Shown here piece after piece: positions 1 through 7,588 of a stretch of DNA of 64,000 nucleotides. The notes under the pieces were generated by a model. The model saw only the letters and a program-made list of their open reading frames with translations. It was not told the origin of the DNA and searched no databases. The position numbers were made by a program, and so were the translations under genes. Position 1 is the first letter of the stretch; every line of letters begins with the position of its first letter. The DNA comes from Verrucomicrobiota bacterium (lineage in GTDB: Bacteria > Verrucomicrobiota > Verrucomicrobiia > Chthoniobacterales > Terrimicrobiaceae): positions 1 through 64,000 of the forward strand of contig JAPLTG010000029.1 in assembly GCA_026398255.1 (NCBI GenBank), read 5' to 3'.

Positions 1-384
1 AGGGCCACCCGCGCCTTGAAGGCGCCATCGTGTCTTCTGCGTTTGGCTTTCATTTCAATGGTTGGTTTTAGTTTTTTTGATCTCCTCCAACCACCGCTTT
101 TATCTCTTATCCGCTGGTCCGATTTTCGGGGTCCACCTCATCCTCTGCTCGGCCGCTCGATCCGGACCGACCGCTACCGCTTGGTGGAATGGAAGGCTCC
201 CGGGGCTGCTCCCGACACGGCGGTTCTTGAACTTTACGACTATCAAAAAGATCCCCTAGAGAAGAAAAACATCGCAGGTGAGGATGTAACCACGGTTGCC
301 TCGCTGCGCAAAATCCTGAATCAATATCCGGAAGCGAAACCACAGGTGGCGACACCCGATAAAGATAGGCCAAAGGGGAAGTGA
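1..384 (+). CDS. C-terminal part of a sulfatase, cut by the window edge
   Basis: The frame is open from base 1 and stops at 382-384. From about base 148 it reads GRSIRTDRYRLVEW and then ELYDYQKDPLEKKNIA. This is the usual C-terminal end of type I sulfatases of the iduronate-2-sulfatase group, which remove sulfate esters from glycans outside the cytoplasm. The catalytic domain with the C-x-P-S-R site lies outside the window. The first 45 or so codons are hydrophobic and do not resemble a sulfatase, so the gene may already be rearranged here, as several neighbours are. It is read towards the symporter gene at 600. Confidence 0.6.
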   Translation, partial: RATRALKAPSCLLRLAFISMVGFSFFDLLQPPLLSLIRWSDFRGPPHPLLGRSIRTDRYRLVEWKAPGAAPDTAVLELYDYQKDPLEKKNIAGEDVTTVASLRKILNQYPEAKPQVATPDKDRPKGK

Positions 385-599
385 GCCGAAAAGAACAAGA
401 AGTGATTTTCCTGTTCGAGCTTGGTGACAGGTAATTTATCGGGCGTGAAGAGACATCTCTTCCTCAGCAAACACAAAATATGTTCATTTACGAGGGTGAC
501 CCTTTTTACGGGTTGGGTAAAAATTCTGCATGTTTTCATCTGGACTTCATTTCAGAAATGCTCTTAGATTTTTAGCTTAACCCTTCATTTATTTTAAAT

Positions 600-2273
600 A
601 TGCAGACTCTGAGTTCCCTAGATTACATCGTTTTTTTTGTGTATTTTGCCATCGTAGCGGGCTACGGAATTTGGGTTTACAGGCGAAAAAACAAAAACAC
701 TACCTCTGCCTCCCATGAATACTTTCTAGCGGAAGGTTCGCTGACATGGTGGGCGATTGGTGCTTCGCTGATCGCCTCAAACATCTCTGCCGAGCAGTTC
801 ATCGGAATGAGCGGATCCGGGTTTACCATGGGCTTAGCCATTGCGACTTACGAGTGGATGGCTGCGGCTACTTTGATCATCGTGGCTGTGTTTTTCATAC
901 CGGTCTATCTGAAGAATAAAATCTACACGATGCCGCAGTTTTTGAACCAGAGATACAATAGCAAAGTGGCTATGATCATGGCGGTCTTTTGGCTGCTTCT
1001 CTATGTTGGAGTTAACTTAACTTCCATCTTGTATCTTGGGGCTCTGGCGATCAATAGCATCTCCGGAATCAATCTCACACTTTGCATGGCGTTGCTCGCG
1101 GTATTTGCTATTTTCATTACTCTGGGAGGCATGAAAGTCATCGGCTACACCGATGTGATCCAAGTATTCTTCTTGGTCTTGGGAGGGCTGATTACAACTT
1201 ATCTCGCGCTGGACCTCGTGGCCGAGAAATTTGGTGGCAATGGGATGTTACAGGGCTTTGGATTCTTACAAAATAAGGCTCAAGATCATTTTCAAATGAT
1301 TCTTCATCAAGATAATAAGTATTTCATGGACTTGCCGGGACTGACCGTCCTCCTCGGCGGCATGTGGATCGTGAATTTGAATTACTGGGGTTGCAATCAA
1401 TACATCACTCAAAGAGCTCTCGGAGCAGACCTGCAAACGGCTCGCACCGGCATCTTGTTTGCCGCGTTCATCAAGCTCTTGATGCCAGTGATCGTCGTCT
1501 TGCCGGGTATCGCCGCTTATGTTCTGTATCGGGAGGGTAACTTCCAGACAGAGATGCTTCAAAACGGAGAGCTCAATCCAGACCGAGCCTATCCCGTGCT
1601 ACTCAATTTACTGCCAGCGGGGTTGAAGGGAGTGGCATTCGCCGCATTGACCGCAGCCGTGGTGGCTTCTCTCGCAGGTAAGGCAAACAGCATCGCCACT
1701 ATCTTCACGCTGGATGTCTATCTGAAGAAAATCAACCCGCACGCGGACGAGAAGAAAATGGTGTGGATTGGCCGTGCCACCGTGGTGGTTTCGATGCTTA
1801 TTGCGGTGATCATTGCTCCTTTGTTGGGTATCGACAAAAAGGGCGGTTTTCAGTATATCCAAGAGTATACGGGGTTTGTTTCACCTGGGGTATTTGCGAT
1901 GTTCATACTGGGATTCTTTTGGAAGAATGCCACATCGAGCGCCGCTCTCTTTGCGACAGTCGGGGGCTTTATCATGTCCATCATTTTCAAGTTTCTACCT
2001 AATTTCGCGGATCTTTCTTTCTTGGCCTCCTCGGGCTTTGCTAAAGCCAATGATGCTGGAGTTTATGAAATTCCCTTTATCGACCGCATGGGCTTCGTCT
2101 TTGTCTTAGCGATAATAGGGATGATCCTCATCAGTAAGTATGAAGTCAGCCGGGGAGTGAAAACCAATGGACTGGAAATCGATCGCTCGATGTTCAAGGT
2201 GTCCAATGGCTTTGCTGTGGGAGCCTTGATGATTGTTGGAATGCTTACCGCTCTTTACACGATCTTCTGGTGA
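600..2273 (+). CDS. Sodium/solute symporter (SSS/SGLT family)
   Basis: This 557-residue inner-membrane protein has about 14 hydrophobic segments. It imports a small solute, probably a sugar, with sodium. Family marks are SNISAEQFIGMSG near residue 60, GGMKVIGYTDVIQVFF near residue 180 and ASLAGKANSIATIFTLDVY near residue 365. All three match SGLT-type sugar symporters. The protein ends close to the usual family length. It stands alone on the plus strand, while the hydrolase genes that follow are on the minus strand. Uptake of a monosaccharide released by the neighbouring fucosidase and esterases is an inference from position. The 215 bases upstream are AT-rich and show no clear Shine-Dalgarno sequence. 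Confidence 0.88.
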   Translation: MQTLSSLDYIVFFVYFAIVAGYGIWVYRRKNKNTTSASHEYFLAEGSLTWWAIGASLIASNISAEQFIGMSGSGFTMGLAIATYEWMAAATLIIVAVFFIPVYLKNKIYTMPQFLNQRYNSKVAMIMAVFWLLLYVGVNLTSILYLGALAINSISGINLTLCMALLAVFAIFITLGGMKVIGYTDVIQVFFLVLGGLITTYLALDLVAEKFGGNGMLQGFGFLQNKAQDHFQMILHQDNKYFMDLPGLTVLLGGMWIVNLNYWGCNQYITQRALGADLQTARTGILFAAFIKLLMPVIVVLPGIAAYVLYREGNFQTEMLQNGELNPDRAYPVLLNLLPAGLKGVAFAALTAAVVASLAGKANSIATIFTLDVYLKKINPHADEKKMVWIGRATVVVSMLIAVIIAPLLGIDKKGGFQYIQEYTGFVSPGVFAMFILGFFWKNATSSAALFATVGGFIMSIIFKFLPNFADLSFLASSGFAKANDAGVYEIPFIDRMGFVFVLAIIGMILISKYEVSRGVKTNGLEIDRSMFKVSNGFAVGALMIVGMLTALYTIFW

Positions 2274-2463
2274 TATCGGGAGCCCTGTTATACCGAAAGC
2301 TGCTTGCTTTGAGATTTTAGGAGAAGGGCTCCGGCCTTCCCGCCTGTGTGCGTTGGCGTGCTCCTTGGTTCCGATGCGCAGAGCAAGTAGCCAGATCTCA
2401 AAACGGCCGAGATACGGCCATGTCCGCTAACTTTTGAGGTTCAAAGCGTTTTGGTTTTTGGCT

Positions 2464-3279
2464 TCATTGTGGCGCACGAGTTGAATCGAAGGCACCTTCT
2501 CCGATCATAGCTGCGATGATCGGCGCGGGATCAGGCAGGCCGTGGGGATGATGGTCGGCTCCCTCCTTGGGAAAGAGCTTTAGACGCCCCCCTTTGTCTT
2601 GCCACATTTTCACGAGGGGCGCGGCGTTGTCCTCGTAGGGAACGACCGAGTCGACCGTGCCGTGGCAGGAAATCAGAAACACACCGGCCTGGACGGCGGG
2701 CAACATTCCATCGCAGGGTTTGGCGGCCTTTTCTATGGCCTCAGCATCGTTCGTGAAACCAAGCTCCGCCTTGCACAATTCCCAATCTTTCGGACTTCCC
2801 TTGCCCTGCTTGGTGAGTCGAAATCCCGCCGGCCAGGAACGGATGTCGCACACGCCGTTGTCCAAATAAAGCACGCTCACACGGTCAGGGTGAAGGCGCG
2901 TCCACGCCGTCACATAAAGCCCGCCACGGGAGATGCCCAGCAGGGCCGGCTTGGCGGAAAGCCCGCGCTTGCCGTGCATTTCCTCGTAGACCTTCTCCCA
3001 GACTTCCATCGCGCGGGGCGAACCGAATTGGTTGCTCACGCCGACATGGACCACATGCCACCCTTTTTCGACCAATACCTCCTGAAATGCCTTCAACTGT
3101 CCCGGGAACTCGCCCACCCACAGCCAAGGTTTTCCAGGGGCTTGTTGGTCCGGAACCTGTATCGTGACGGGCTTTCCGGCGATGGAGATATTCTCAACGG
3201 TGGAGGCCGAGGCGCTGGAGCAGAACGCGAAAGCGAGAAGACTGGCGGCGAGGAGCAGCAGGGTTTTTGTGTGTTTCAT
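2464..3279 (-). CDS. Exported alpha/beta hydrolase
   Basis: This 271-residue protein begins with a signal peptide (hydrophobic core LLLLAASLLAFAF, likely cleavage after ASAS). The body is an alpha/beta hydrolase with nucleophile elbow GISRGGLY near residue 116, a downstream Asp in HGTVDSVVPYED and a His in GADHHPHG, giving a plausible Ser-Asp-His triad. It is probably a periplasmic esterase or acyl hydrolase, and the substrate cannot be read from the sequence. Its ATG overlaps the stop of the upstream esterase gene (bases 3276-3279). The two are therefore translationally coupled at the end of the sulfatase-fucosidase cluster. Confidence 0.75.
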   Translation of the reverse strand: MKHTKTLLLLAASLLAFAFCSSASASTVENISIAGKPVTIQVPDQQAPGKPWLWVGEFPGQLKAFQEVLVEKGWHVVHVGVSNQFGSPRAMEVWEKVYEEMHGKRGLSAKPALLGISRGGLYVTAWTRLHPDRVSVLYLDNGVCDIRSWPAGFRLTKQGKGSPKDWELCKAELGFTNDAEAIEKAAKPCDGMLPAVQAGVFLISCHGTVDSVVPYEDNAAPLVKMWQDKGGRLKLFPKEGADHHPHGLPDPAPIIAAMIGEGAFDSTRAPQ

Positions 3280-4169
3280 TGGATAAGGGGTTTGGACTGG
3301 ATGGTGGGTTCTCCCCTCAGCAACCCGAGTCGTGTGAAGAAGCGGTCGGCGGCGATAAGAGTCATTGTCTGGAAGGGGTCTTTATTGAAAAAGCCATGGC
3401 CTTGGCCGGGCTCGATGTGCAATTCCAAGGTTTTGATGTCCATCGAGCGCATCTTCGCGTGCACGGCATCCCAGCCTTTTTTCCAAGAATCCTTGTCGCC
3501 GAAAAACACCAATGTCGGAGGCAAATCCGCCGCGAGATGGCGCTGCACATCGATCTCGGGATCGTTGGCGTCCTCGGGGGAAAAGGCGGGATTGAACCAC
3601 AGGAAGGCCGCCGGGCGGATGGCGACATCCTTGGGGTCGGCGGGATCGTTGAGCGCGGGGTTGAGAGTGGCGAGGGCGCTGATGTGAGCACCAGCAGACC
3701 CGCCGCCGATGACGAGGCGCTCGGGATCGAGGCCGAGTTCCTTCGCATGTTGCTTGAACCACCGAATGGCGCTCTTGGCGTCGGTCACGCACACGCGCTT
3801 TCGCGATTCGCCGGGAGGCCGTTTTTTAGCCTCGGCCTTGGGGAGCATGCGGTAGTTGGCGGTCGCGCAGACCATGCCGCGACTGGCGAAGTAAGCACAG
3901 GCGATGCGGAACTGCGCGAGCGATCCCCCAACCCAATTCCCCCCGTGAAAAAGGATCAAGCCGGGAGCGAGGGACTTGGCGGGATCGTGATTTGGGGGAA
4001 AGAAAATCTCCATCTCGCGGGGCGATCCGTCGCTGAGCTTGTAGACATAACGCTTCCCGGCGGGAGCATCCGAACCAATCAAGCCACCACGCTCATCGGC
4101 ATTTGCGTTTCCGAAAACTGGAAGCGCAAGAAGCGAGCACCAGAGTAGGATCAGGAAGGCGCGGCTCAT
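3276..4169 (-). CDS. Exported esterase/lipase of the HSL-like alpha/beta hydrolase group
   Basis: The 297-residue protein has an N-terminal signal sequence (AFLILLWCSLLALPVFG). It then shows the oxyanion motif LFHGGNWVGGS near residue 93 and the nucleophile elbow GGGSAGAH near residue 155. The C-terminal part carries FFGDKDSW for the acid and GQGHGFF for the His. This is the layout of carbohydrate acetyl esterases of the Aes/BD-FAE type. A role in removing acetyl or other acyl groups from a polysaccharide fits the surrounding sulfatase and fucosidase genes, but that is inference. It lies 12 bases downstream of the FGE gene and overlaps the next hydrolase. Confidence 0.78.
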   Translation of the reverse strand: MSRAFLILLWCSLLALPVFGNANADERGGLIGSDAPAGKRYVYKLSDGSPREMEIFFPPNHDPAKSLAPGLILFHGGNWVGGSLAQFRIACAYFASRGMVCATANYRMLPKAEAKKRPPGESRKRVCVTDAKSAIRWFKQHAKELGLDPERLVIGGGSAGAHISALATLNPALNDPADPKDVAIRPAAFLWFNPAFSPEDANDPEIDVQRHLAADLPPTLVFFGDKDSWKKGWDAVHAKMRSMDIKTLELHIEPGQGHGFFNKDPFQTMTLIAADRFFTRLGLLRGEPTIQSKPLIQ

Positions 4170-4181
4170 CGATTGGCTTGC

Positions 4182-5270
4182 TCACTTCGTTTCCGAAACA
4201 GCTGGGCCGTCCTTCGCACAACGGAATCCGACATGGCTACTGCCCGTGTCGGGCGAGGTTCCGCGGCGGGCGGCCGGGCGGTAACTTTCGCAATAGGAGG
4301 GATGGCACAAAAACGAACCACCTTTCATCACGCGGCGCTCGGCTCCGGGAACGGTCGGCGGCGAAGGATCGCCCGGCATGGGTTTTTCCCCCGCTGCACT
4401 CGGGGGTCCCTTGGGGTCACAGCAAACGGCATTCTCGTCGGCCCGGGCCGCGAAAGTGTCGGCGCGGTAGAGGTCGGAGCACCAGTTCCAGACATTTCCT
4501 CCCATGTCGTAGAGACCATAATCATTCGGCGCAAACGAACCCACCGGAGCGGTTCCGACGAAACCATCCTGGGCGTCGTTGCGATACGGAAAATCACCCG
4601 TCCAGCGGTTGAGCATCAACTTGCCATCGGGTTTTTCCAACTCGCCCCAAGCGTAGCGCCGCTCGTCGTGCCCGCCTCGGGCGGCGAACTCCCATTCCGC
4701 CTCGGTCGGCAGGCGTTTCCCGGCCCATTTCGCGTAGGCCAGGGCATCTTCCCAAGCGATTTGGACGACGGGGTGATTTTTGCGTCCCTTGATCGAACTC
4801 CCCTCCCCCTCGGGATGTTTCCAAGAGGCACCGGTGGTCCAAATCCACCACTGCGACATGTCTCGCAAGTCCACCGGCCCGGAAGTCGGGCGAAAAACCA
4901 GGGAGCCCGGCTGGAGCACATCCTCGGGCGGCTTGGGGGTTCCAGGCGGGACCTGTTTTTTCATCTCCTCCCACACGACGGCCCGCTCGGCAACGGTCTG
5001 GTAACCGGTCGCCTCCACGAATTTCGCGAACTCCGCATTCGTCACCGGATGCACATCCAGGAAAAACGGGGCCACCTGCACGCGGTGGACGGGCTTTTCG
5101 TTGGGGAATGCAAAATTCGCTTCGCTGCCCATGTTGAACTCGCCGCCGGGAATCAAAACCATGCCCGCAGGGCCTTGGTCACTGGGCCCACAGCCGATGA
5201 GAATGGCGAGAAAAGCGGCAACTGCCGTTGTTCGGAAAAAACCAATCCCTCGGCAATCGCGTCGGCTCAT
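4182..5270 (-). CDS. Formylglycine-generating enzyme (sulfatase maturase), predicted lipoprotein
   Basis: This 362-residue protein has the full FGE-sulfatase fold. GMVLIPGGEFNMGSEA comes near residue 36, RLPTEAEWEFAARGG near residue 187 and YDMGGNVWNWCSDLY near residue 255. Near residue 325 it has the two active-site cysteines in FLCHPSYCESYR, followed by SSHVGFRCA. True FGE enzymes keep this CxxxxC pair, while many FGE-fold proteins do not. FGE oxidises the Cys of the C-x-P-S-R sulfatase motif to formylglycine. The N-terminus ends in LIGC, a lipobox, so the enzyme is predicted outside the cytoplasm with the exported sulfatases. Its ATG overlaps the stop of the PDZ remnant upstream (5267-5270). 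Confidence 0.9.
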   Translation of the reverse strand: MSRRDCRGIGFFRTTAVAAFLAILIGCGPSDQGPAGMVLIPGGEFNMGSEANFAFPNEKPVHRVQVAPFFLDVHPVTNAEFAKFVEATGYQTVAERAVVWEEMKKQVPPGTPKPPEDVLQPGSLVFRPTSGPVDLRDMSQWWIWTTGASWKHPEGEGSSIKGRKNHPVVQIAWEDALAYAKWAGKRLPTEAEWEFAARGGHDERRYAWGELEKPDGKLMLNRWTGDFPYRNDAQDGFVGTAPVGSFAPNDYGLYDMGGNVWNWCSDLYRADTFAARADENAVCCDPKGPPSAAGEKPMPGDPSPPTVPGAERRVMKGGSFLCHPSYCESYRPAARRGTSPDTGSSHVGFRCAKDGPAVSETK

Positions 5271-5735
5271 GGTTGAAGGGTAAGAGTTCTGGGCGTTTGG
5301 TCGCGCACGATTTTCAGCGTGAGCGGTTGCGTGTCGAATTGTTCGGTGAGCCTTTGGACTTGCCCTACCTTCTCCACGCGCTGGCCGTTGATTTGCAGCA
5401 GGTGGTCACCGCTCACCAATCCGGCGCGAGCGGCGACCGAGCCCTTCGGCACCTCGATCAACGCAACACCGCCTGCGTCTTTGGCAATGCCGTAGGCAGA
5501 AAACGCCTCGCTGCCGAGATCCTGCAAGCGCGCTCCGAACCACTCCACGGTGGCGGGTGCGCGTTTCTTTTTCTCCGCTTGCATCGGCGGGATCTCCGGT
5601 GTGCGGGCGATGGATTTGAGAGAGGGGGTTTTGACGCCAAAGCGGTCCATCGGGAAATTTTTGAAGCCCAGTTTCAACGCCGGGGAGTCCTCGCGCACGC
5701 GGAAGTCGCCTTTGGCGGGGTCGATGAACATCGGA
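5267..5735 (-). pseudogene. 3' remnant of an exported beta-helix/PDZ protein
   Basis: The frame reads DPMFIDPAKGDFRVREDSPA. This resembles the end of the C-terminal block of right-handed beta-helix proteins in planctomycetes and verrucomicrobia. A Lys-rich linker follows, and then a PDZ domain whose core reads GSVAARAGLVSGDHLLQING. The recognisable part begins at the stop codon of the upstream fucosidase gene, and the only Met in frame lies inside the fucosidase coding sequence. The 5' part, including any signal peptide and catalytic region, is therefore missing. Its stop overlaps the FGE start by ATGA. It may still be translated by coupling, but is best read as a truncated gene. Confidence 0.65.
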
Positions 5736-7562
5736 TCATTTGCCGAGGGTGTGGGCGATGGAGGGCACACCTGAGGCCGAGGAATTGCCGGGGATGGCAG
5801 TGAAGGAAATGGATTTGAGGCTGGCGGTCTCGAGGTTACCGTCGAGGCATGCCACGCTGACTTTGTATTTTCCGGGCTTCGGAAAATTCAGCCAACCGAT
5901 AGGAAACGATTGATAGTTGTGGGAGGCGTTTTGCTGGTTTTGGATGGTCTCGCCGCCTTCCACAGCCACGCGCCAAACGAGGCGGTTTTCGCCGGCATAG
6001 GTGAGGTCCACTAGATAGTCGCCGGGTTGGATCACATTAACCTCCCAAGTGGAGCTGCCGCTGGGTTCCCATTGGGAGATTTGATGGCAGTGCTTCCACT
6101 CGCCGAATTTTTCCATCCACCGCTTATTTTTCGATGTGGCACCGGTGACGGTGGCGAAGTTCGCGAGGATTTCCGTGGGGACTTCCGGATCGAGGCCGAA
6201 GTAGGGGTCCACCTCGGGCTTGCCTTGGAGGTCCACCTTGATCACGGAGACCAATTTCTCGGGTGCCGTGGTGGGCAGATTGAAACAAGTCCAGCCGTTT
6301 TCCGTGCGATGGGTGAGCGTTTCCGATTTCGCGCCGTTGAGGAGCTTGGCGGACTTGATGCCGGTCTTGAGGCCCGGCAGGTAGAGTTTGCCTGAGGCGG
6401 GCCACTGGAAGACGGAGAGAAACAGGGTGTTGTTTTTCACGGTGACATCGCCCCAAGGCAGCGAGTGTTTCCATGGCGAGGGGGCGGTGTCATAGACGAC
6501 CTGCGGGTAACGGCGAATCCACTCGCCGGCTGCGCGCAGGGATTCTGCCGCGCGTTCCGGAACCGAGCCGTCACCGCGTGGCCCGATGTTGAGCATGTAG
6601 GTGCCGCCCCGGGCGACGGTGGCGATCAGGCACTCGAGGATGGTTTTGGGAGACTTCCAATTCTCATCATACCAAGCGAAGGCCCACGAGTCGTTGGTGG
6701 TGTCCACGGTTTCCCAGAGGCCTGCCTGGTTCTCCACCGGCACCTCCATGTCGCCGAGGGAACGGTAGTCGCCGAGTCCGTGCCCGGCGCGTCCGCAGAT
6801 CATGGCATTGGGCTGGTTTTTGCGGACCACGGCCACGAGTTCCTCCACACATTTCTTGGGAATCCCGCCGGGGGTGTCGAACCAGACGATTTCGATGGGC
6901 CCGTATTCGGTGGTGATTTCCTCGACTTGCGGCCGGCATTTTTTGGCGAAGTAGTCGTCGAACGTCGCAGGCTTTCCTTCGGCATCAATGGAGGGGCCTC
7001 TGTAACCGCCCGGGAAGGTCCAGTCCTGATTGTGGGAGTAGTAAACTCCGAAACCTAGCCCCTCTTCCTTGCAGGCCTCGGCGAGTTCCTTCATGGGGTC
7101 ACGCTTGAAGGGCGTGGCTTTGACCACATTGAAGTCGTTGGACTTCGAGTCATACATCGCAAAGCCGTCGTGGTGTTTGCTCGTGAAGACGATGTATTTC
7201 ATGCCGACTTCCTTCGCGAGTTTGGCGATAGCTTTGGCATCGAACTTGTCGGGATGGAAGCCGGCGGCGAGCTCCTTGTATTCTGGAACCGGAATGCCGG
7301 CCATGCTGCCGTGCATGATCCACTCACCGATGCCGTAGTAGGTCTTGTCTTTGTATTTATTGCCGATGTCGGAATAGAGCCCCCAGTGGACGAACATCGC
7401 GTAGTTGCCTTGATCAAAAAGCTGGCCGCGCTCGGCATCGTCAGCGCGTAGTTTGACTACGGATTCGCCCCACAATTCGTCCATTTCCTCGGACCAGGCT
7501 GAGGAGGAAAAACCAAAGGTGACGAGTGCCAGCAGGCAGGTTTTTACGAGAGATTGCGTCAT
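5736..7562 (-). CDS. Exported alpha-L-fucosidase (GH29)
   Basis: This 608-residue protein has a signal peptide cleaved near FSSSAWS. The GH29 catalytic domain follows: GNYAMFVHWGLYS near residue 52, FTSKHHDGFAMYDS near residue 125, and EIVWFDTPGG near residue 223 with the Asp expected as nucleophile. GGTYMLNIGPRGDG is near residue 318. The last 150 residues form a beta-rich carbohydrate-binding-like domain. The enzyme releases L-fucose from glycans in the periplasm or outside the cell. It lies 26 bases downstream of the arylsulfatase gene, and with it and the FGE suggests degradation of a sulfated fucose-containing polymer. Confidence 0.92.
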   Translation of the reverse strand: MTQSLVKTCLLALVTFGFSSSAWSEEMDELWGESVVKLRADDAERGQLFDQGNYAMFVHWGLYSDIGNKYKDKTYYGIGEWIMHGSMAGIPVPEYKELAAGFHPDKFDAKAIAKLAKEVGMKYIVFTSKHHDGFAMYDSKSNDFNVVKATPFKRDPMKELAEACKEEGLGFGVYYSHNQDWTFPGGYRGPSIDAEGKPATFDDYFAKKCRPQVEEITTEYGPIEIVWFDTPGGIPKKCVEELVAVVRKNQPNAMICGRAGHGLGDYRSLGDMEVPVENQAGLWETVDTTNDSWAFAWYDENWKSPKTILECLIATVARGGTYMLNIGPRGDGSVPERAAESLRAAGEWIRRYPQVVYDTAPSPWKHSLPWGDVTVKNNTLFLSVFQWPASGKLYLPGLKTGIKSAKLLNGAKSETLTHRTENGWTCFNLPTTAPEKLVSVIKVDLQGKPEVDPYFGLDPEVPTEILANFATVTGATSKNKRWMEKFGEWKHCHQISQWEPSGSSTWEVNVIQPGDYLVDLTYAGENRLVWRVAVEGGETIQNQQNASHNYQSFPIGWLNFPKPGKYKVSVACLDGNLETASLKSISFTAIPGNSSASGVPSIAHTLGK

Positions 7563-7588
7563 TTTTCGAATGCGTAGAGGGACGGAGC

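Noticed and set aside
2274-2463. Possible small gene or regulatory RNA between the symporter and the first hydrolase
   Set aside because: The short plus-strand frame there has no similarity, and only weak imperfect inverted repeats are visible.
5736-5770. ATG at 5770 as a true start of the PDZ protein
   Set aside because: The first dozen codons from it are the fucosidase C-terminus read in another frame, and no signal peptide or beta-helix domain is encoded.
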